NCBI GenBank assembly: GCA_036852015.1
Contig: JAANDG010000049.1
Coordinates: forward strand, 1-64,000
DNA length: 64,000 bases
DNA from: Pelodera strongyloides
Lineage: Eukaryota > Nematoda > Chromadorea > Rhabditida > Rhabditidae
Reading direction: 5' to 3'
In this document: positions 58,364 to 64,000 of the stretch, piece after piece
Numbering within the stretch: position 1 is the first letter of the stretch
How the letters are laid out: each line of letters begins with the position of its first letter
Notes under the pieces: model-generated
The model's database searches: none
Told to the model about the DNA's origin: nothing
Seen by the model: only the letters and a program-made list of their open reading frames with translations
Position numbers and translations under genes: made by a program

Positions 58364-61300
58364 ATGTTGTCACGCCAAACTGTGGTAAAAACTCTCATTG
58401 CTAATGGTGAGGAATTGTAGCCTTTTTTCAGTAATATTGCATAGTTTATTTTTATTTACCTAAATCGTTATCTTAGAATGTGTTGTAGTAATATAAGATC
58501 ATGCGCATACTAAACAAACTTTGGGAAAACGTTGCTCCGCGCAGCAGTTTGTTTGGACAACACGTGTAGTCAGGTCTCAGGTCGAATCACTCAGCGAGTT
58601 TTGTCATTTTTTTCTGTAATTCTAAACAGTGGATATAATAAAATACAGCAAATTCTTTCTCACGGGCCCCTTGAATTATCTCTCTTATAAACTTATAACT
58701 AGGGGAAATCTAAACAATTTTAGGGGCACGATGCCTATCTGTATCTGCGCGTACGAACTCCACGACAGGCAGTATAAAGGGTATGGAGCTTTTGTTGACT
58801 ATGAGTAAATTACCACCCCTTTCCAATCTAGAAGATTGCCCTAGCTAGAAATCGCCAAACTGTCCCTGAAGAATTCTCGTTGCAAACTCTGCAAACATTC
58901 AACATAAACTCTGCTTCAGAATAAATTTTCATTGTTCTTTACTTAATAACACTATAGCTTTTTTTATATACAACGAAGATTTTTAATATATACATATAGC
59001 TTGAATTCTATTTAGTGCCGGATCCGAATATCGAATATGTTCCGGCGACAAAAAAGGATAGAGAGATCATTATGAGACTGCTGGTTGACGGATTTCTACA
59101 AGCTGAACCTCACTCGAGGGTCAGTGTTTGGGGTATTTTAAATTTCTTGTCTGTTTCAAGTGTCAGGCCCATTTGAGGTAACCCCTATTTTTGATGACTC
59201 CATCTGATTCTCCAGCTCAAATATAGTAGGATGCTTTTTTTCCAATTTTCAGACGCAATATTCACGCAGTATTCAGCTATTTACCATAGAGAGTCATACC
59301 CAACAATCTATCGCAGTTGCCACGCCCATTCGCGCTGATTGGCCAATAACGAAAAAAACCGCATCCTACTATATTTGAGACGGAGAGTCAGATGAAGTGA
59401 TCAAAAATAGGGGTTGCCTGAAATGGGCTTGACCCTTTACAGGAGGTGAGATAACTGTAGGCCACCCACTATTATGAAGATTCTTGGCAACATTTCCATA
59501 TATATTTTTCAGGCAATAAACATTAGTCCCCAGGCTGCTGCCCCACTGTTCGGATACATTCTCGACAAGGCTCTTCACTATCCATTCTGCATGCTAATTA
59601 GGGATAAACAAGTTGATCAGGTACCCTTCTTAGACAAACCTAGCGGGCTTTGTTGATGCAGAAAAATTATTGTCAGTTGGAACTGCCTAAACCCGACAAC
59701 TGACAAGTGATCAGCACATGTCTCTGGTCCTCAACCGCGCAGCGCACCCCCCGCCACTACGATCCTGAAACTACGCGGCTGGGTGCGCCCCCTTCTGCGT
59801 GGCACGCGGCTGGATACACCCGCACTCCAAACTGCGCGGCGGGTTACCCGTGCACTCCAATTTGCGTGGCTGGGTGCGCGGTGCGTTGCGCACCCACGAA
59901 TGTAATTTTGGTGAACGTGTGTGACATGCCACTCTCGCTTGGAGTGAACAAATGCCAAACTATCTAATTATTGATTTTGCTATTTATGTACTCAACAAGC
60001 CTTTATCTTTATTTCAGCACATTGGATTCCGTTTGATGAGTATTGGACATAAGTCTGATTTCCTAAAAGTGGAAGATTTGCCAGAATTAGACGAGAAATG
60101 CATGTTGCTTGGTAAGCATTAGCTAGTATTCGTCTTGTGCACCAAATTCTTGAATTTGTGAAATTCCGTGACACAATTGTGTTGCTCGATCGGAGTTGCA
60201 TTTTAACAAACATTGGTGGGAACCAAGGAATCATAAAGACAATCTTTTTAGGCAAACTCCTCAACAATATGAAAATGGACTTTTTCAAGAAACTTCCCGA
60301 TGTGCACACGGTTTTGCGGTTAATTTTTTTCTATGCATTTGTTTGTTTATTTGTTTTTAGGAGGTTATAGCGAAATACCATCCGGTTTTTGAATCTTATC
60401 GAGTATACCAGCATTCTTATGCAGCTTATGCAAATTAACATAAATTATAAAAAATAATCGTGTTAAATTCGAGCAACTTTGCGTAAATACGTAAAAAATT
60501 CAGCCACGATGCGTTTCCAAAACCGGCCGGTCATTATATTTTTTTATACTTTTCAGGCGAGAAATTACCTTTGTTAATCCGAAATGGCAACGGCGGGGAA
60601 TTGCAAAGCAATTGGTGCATCTCAATATTGATTTCGACCTCTTGAAGGTATCTTCACGGGAAAGTGAAAACCCGGTTAGGCCCCGATTATTAAAAAAAAA
60701 ACGATTTCGCCCCGGTTCTTTTAAACAAAAAAAACCCCAATTTGACCCCGATCACAAATAATCGGGGCTAACTTGGGAACAAGGCCCGATCGGGGCGAAA
60801 TCGGGGTTTTTGGTTTTCTACGTAAAACACTTTGCCTTCAAAATTTAGAGATGAAACATAGAGTTGAGAGATGAAGATAAGTATACCGGATAGAGTAAGA
60901 CATACATGATGTGGCCTAAGCCTTACAATCTCAGACATACGTGCCGAAGGTACAGAAGCACCTGCGGCGCAGTGCGTAGACGGCTTGGTCAGATTTTATG
61001 GTATCCCGGTCTAACAAAAGAATCTGCGGAATCTCTAATTTTCACAAATTTTTGTGACCGACTGACAATGAGACTGGAATCGAACCTGCGACATTTTGCC
61101 TTTTGGCGTAGAGCCTAACCACTGCACCACCAGGCGTCCCTAAATTACCTTATTCTTTTTACTACAGGCGCATGGAGTGCAGGGAATAGTGTCTGAGGCT
61201 TCTTCACTTGCAAATCAATCACTCCTCCAATCGCACGGCTACAAATGTCTAGGAGAAGTTGACCAAAAGTAAGATCTTATCATTTTCCTCAAACGGATTA

Positions 61301-61709
61301 ATCATTGAATCATTCCGCCAAACATTATTTAAAGCGAAATAGTGTCCGGTTTTTGAAACACATCGTGTAAACCAGCATTCTTATGCGGCTCATGCGAAAA
61401 TCGCAAAAATCGTGCTAAATTCGAGCAAATTAGCATAAATACATAAGAAGTCAGTTGCCGACGATGCGTTTCAAAAACCGGTCTGTTTTTCGCTTTAAAG
61501 GAAAATAATAATTATTTGTGTTTGCAATTATTTGCATTTGTATGTACAAACATTTATTTGAGGTTCATTTCATTCACGAAAAAAATAGGTATTTTATGAA
61601 ATTTCTTAAAATGATAACTGATAGTTTGTTTAGGTTCTACCAAGATCACAACATAAAATTCGATGATGGAACACAGACACTCAAGTGCTTTTTCAAGGAT
61701 TTACGATAA
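58364..61709 (+). CDS. GNAT acetyltransferase, arylalkylamine N-acetyltransferase-like
   Basis: Acetyl-CoA-dependent N-acetyltransferase; the acceptor is inferred to be an amine from resemblance to insect AANAT/dopamine acetyltransferases, not shown. Exons: 58364-58406, 59016-59119, 59513-59620, 60018-60111, 60252-60318, 60557-60647, 61168-61268, 61634-61709; 227 residues, phases consistent, stop TAA 61707. The N-terminal YVPATKKDREIIMRLLVDGF followed by LQAEP is the AANAT-type start. Motif A is VNPKWQRRGIAKQLV, with the Q-R-R-G-I-A acetyl-CoA pyrophosphate loop at about 151-156. The later part, GIVSEASSLANQSLLQSHGY, is the usual C-terminal half. A TTTTCAG acceptor ends at 58346, 18 bases before the ATG, fitting trans-splicing. 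Exon 1 is only 43 nt and lies 609 nt upstream of exon 2, so the start is the least certain part. Confidence 0.88.
59157..59447. repeat. Inverted-repeat element, about 290 bp
   Basis: CAGGCCCATTTGAGGTAACC and CCCTATTTTTGATGACTC at the left pair with GATCAAAAATAGGGGTTGCC and TGAAATGGGCTTG at the right. GNAT intron 2. Confidence 0.75.
59728..59900. repeat. GC-rich degenerate minisatellite
   Basis: Repeated GCGCGGCTGGGTGCGC / GCGCACCC modules in a GNAT intron. A related hairpin, GGGTGCGCAGCGCACCC, is at about 37826 in a Tuba-like intron. Confidence 0.6.
60362..60535. repeat. TTAAAGCG palindrome, copy 11 (degenerate right end)
   Basis: TTATAGCGAAATACCATCCG at the left; the right arm keeps AACCGGCCGGT, but the terminal ATTTCGCTTTAA is replaced by a T-rich run leading into the acceptor of the exon at 60557. 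Confidence 0.75.
60669..60812. repeat. CCCCGATT inverted repeat
   Basis: GGTTAGGCCCCGATTA pairs with TAATCGGGGCTAAC, and GATTTCGCCCCGG with CGGGGCGAAATC. GNAT intron 6. Confidence 0.55.
61065..61140 (-). mobile_element. tRNA-derived SINE head
   Basis: Minus strand begins GGGACGCCTGGTGGTGCAGTG, with A box TGGTGCAGTGGTTAGGC, and has B box CAGGTTCGATTCCAG 35 bases later. The body would run toward about 60900. Its 5' end lies 27 bases before the GNAT exon at 61168. Confidence 0.6.
61329..61498. repeat. TTAAAGCG palindrome, copy 12
   Basis: TTAAAGCGAAATAGTGTCCG at the left, GGTCTGTTTTTCGCTTTAA at the right, inside the last GNAT intron. Confidence 0.85.
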
Positions 61710-64000
61710 TTAACTTCACGAACAAAAACGAACATTTATGAGCTGTGATTCTATTGTTCTGTGATTTTTTTCTAACATTTTGTTTCTAAGACGACCTCGA
61801 AGTTGTTCTAGTTTTATTTCTCATGTTTAATATATGCTGTTATACTTTTACGCATTAAACCTAATTATATAGTTTAATAATTATGATTCAACGACAACGC
61901 ATATTTGTTGCACACTGTAGTACCTCGTAAACTTAATAAATTTTATATATTAATATTCGTGATTTAATTATTTAACAGTTTAGCAAAGAATCTAGTCATA
62001 TGTATGCGTAGGAATAGGGAATAGGCTAATAGGCACCATGACAGAAGCTGAAAATCGAAATGTTTTTGGGTGTATCTGATTTTCGGATTTCCTCGAAAAT
62101 ATGGCGCGCGGTTCGAATTAATTGCTTGCGCCTTTTTATTGCTCGGACCCCATTGGACCATTTGGGTAAAACCCGCCATAAAACGCTGCAGAGGGCCAAG
62201 GACCCAAAGATTTAGCACTGGCCATTTGAGAAACGATGAGTAAGCCATTTGCCCTTTTTATATATATTTCTCAACTGTGAGCAATACCATATTTGCTAAC
62301 TTTTACTTTTATTTTTTCACTTTTAAATTCGCCTATCGACTAACTGTTGAAAACACTTAGATTCCTGGTTTAAGTCCGTTGTTTATTCCTCACTAAAATG
62401 TTTGATGTGTTTTCAGTAATACCTCTTTTTACCCTCATGATTCCGCCGTCTCAAGCAATAGTTATCTCTTTCCGAGTGTTGCCTTTTCCCTCGCCACTTT
62501 ACACTGCAAAAATTCACACGGAAACATATCATTTCTCTTCCGAAAGCTTTTTCAGACAGCGGCTCAAGCAATTGAATAACAATTATCGTGTAATTTGATC
62601 AATTACAGTTTTTATGTTGATTTCTTCGCTCGTCAATGATAACATTATAGCTATGATTGGTCATTTTTTCCAAGAAATTCAGGTCAACTCTGTTGTATTA
62701 CAATTAGCACTATATTCATTGTCAGCATGATAATGGCTGGTTTGCTCAAAAAAACCTTACCAAATTTTTTTTATGAATTGCAAATGAAAAATTGGGGTTT
62801 TGGTAGAAAATTTGGCTAGGGGAGGCAAAATAAATTTTTTTACTCCGTTCTGACTAAAAAAAAGTTGGGTGACTTTTGAAAAAATTTTCAGGTTCGACGT
62901 GCATAAGCCAAAACTTGTGTGTCGACCGCAGCGCCTTTAAATTTCCATCCAATAAAGAAAACTAATCGATAAATAGCGTTTTTCTCTCCGATCCAATTTA
63001 AATTCGCACCATCTGTCGAAAATTTGACTACGGGCGCCGCCGTGTTTCGGCGATTTCGACCGCAGTTTAATAATTTGGCGATTTGATTGATCTTTGGCTG
63101 ACCAATGGTGAGAAATAGAGACTTTCTCTGAGGGCATCTGTTTAATTTCCTCAATTTTCTAATTCTATCGTTGAAGGTATACTGTATTATGTTGAAGTCC
63201 CTGATCTGAGGCCATATTAACCACTCCGATTCCCTTGGGGAAATATTCCCTGGGGACAGAAAATAACATTCTAATGTGAGACACGCAGGGGAAAAGGCGG
63301 GGGATTCCCCATGGGGAATTGAGTGGTGAATATGCCCTTTGAAGTCTGAAGAGTGATTCGAGAGGCTGTGCTAAGGTTTGCAGCGTAAATTTCAGGTTGT
63401 CACACTTTTCGCTTTTGTTTATCAAGCTCTGGGCGCGAACGGTAGCCACCTTACGATTGCGAGAAGATGAAGGGTGTTTCTGTAATTTTGCTGCTGAATT
63501 CATTACATTGGGCGTTTGAGTTTATTGTTTACATGCTAATTGCACCCCCAAATGTCACCTCATTACCAGTTAATTGCCCCAGCCTCTTGATCTCGATCTT
63601 CCCATTTCACTAAAGTCTTTTCTTGACTTTCTTGAGCTTCCACCTCATTTGTCACTTGGTTTTTCCAACTTTTTCCCTTTTTCCCTGTTTTTTTTTCTTC
63701 TTTTCTGTATCGAACACAACTGTTCACCGAGAATTATTAGACTCATTCCCAGTTTGTGGGTTATGTATAGCTCACGACAATGTTGCGACCAAACTTGCTG
63801 TCATTACTAAGTTTATTTTTGTTTTAAGATTTGTTTGAGTTATTTTGTTGCCGTAGAATACTACTTTTTCTACAAACATAACATAACATTTATTACAACA
63901 ACAAAATGTATCGCGCAGTTGTTTCAATAAGGCCCTTATCACTCACTATTCACTATCTTTACCACACATCGTAATTATGGTTTACTACATTTGATTGTGA
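61710..64000. other. Right flank, no gene recognised
   Basis: Short open frames occur on both strands, but none shows a domain or a supported splice chain. The first 200 bases are probably the GNAT 3' untranslated region. Confidence 0.4.

Overview
The window is nuclear DNA of a nematode. Four things point there: introns with short consensus GT..AG ends and TTTCAG-type acceptors; AG acceptors 2-24 bases upstream of most inferred start codons, as expected for spliced-leader trans-splicing; a DUF229 (alkaline-phosphatase-like) ectoenzyme, a family expanded in nematodes; and a novel-type protein kinase C of the TPA-1 kind. The species cannot be named from the sequence. All gene models were built by hand from splice signals, reading-frame phase and family knowledge; no alignment was run.

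Layout. (1) 1-3010: T-rich, AT-rich flank with one inverted-repeat element. (2) 3011-22582, + strand: a complete novel protein kinase C (C2-like, pseudosubstrate, C1A, C1B, kinase, C-tail) in 22 exons, with introns full of pyrimidine microsatellites, minisatellites, a satellite block and palindromic elements. (3) 24358-25550, - strand: TRM112, four exons, 125 residues. (4) 27412-43557, - strand: a Tuba/DNMBP-like Cdc42 exchange-factor scaffold, 43 exons, about 1450 residues (four SH3, Pro-rich linker, DH, BAR, degenerate SH3, endocytic-motif tail, last SH3). (5) 44.6-45.4 kb, - strand: scattered coding pieces, possibly CUB-like with a C-terminal membrane segment and frame breaks, probably a decayed gene. 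(6) 48840-55936, + strand: type II membrane DUF229 protein, 17 exons, 697 residues, whose stop codon lies in a repeat terminus. (7) 58364-61709, + strand: GNAT acetyltransferase of the arylalkylamine N-acetyltransferase-like type, 8 exons, 227 residues. (8) 61710-64000: no recognisable gene.

The genes form no obvious pathway or operon. The strongest unusual theme is the repeat landscape. At least a dozen copies of a 150-190 bp palindrome with TTAAAGCGAAATACCGGCCGG-type ends, several 90-480 bp palindromes with TTAAAGGGA ends, two Tourist-like elements and at least two tRNA-derived SINE-like sequences sit mostly in introns. Several end only 14-28 bases before splice acceptors, and one supplies the in-frame TAA that ends the DUF229 gene.
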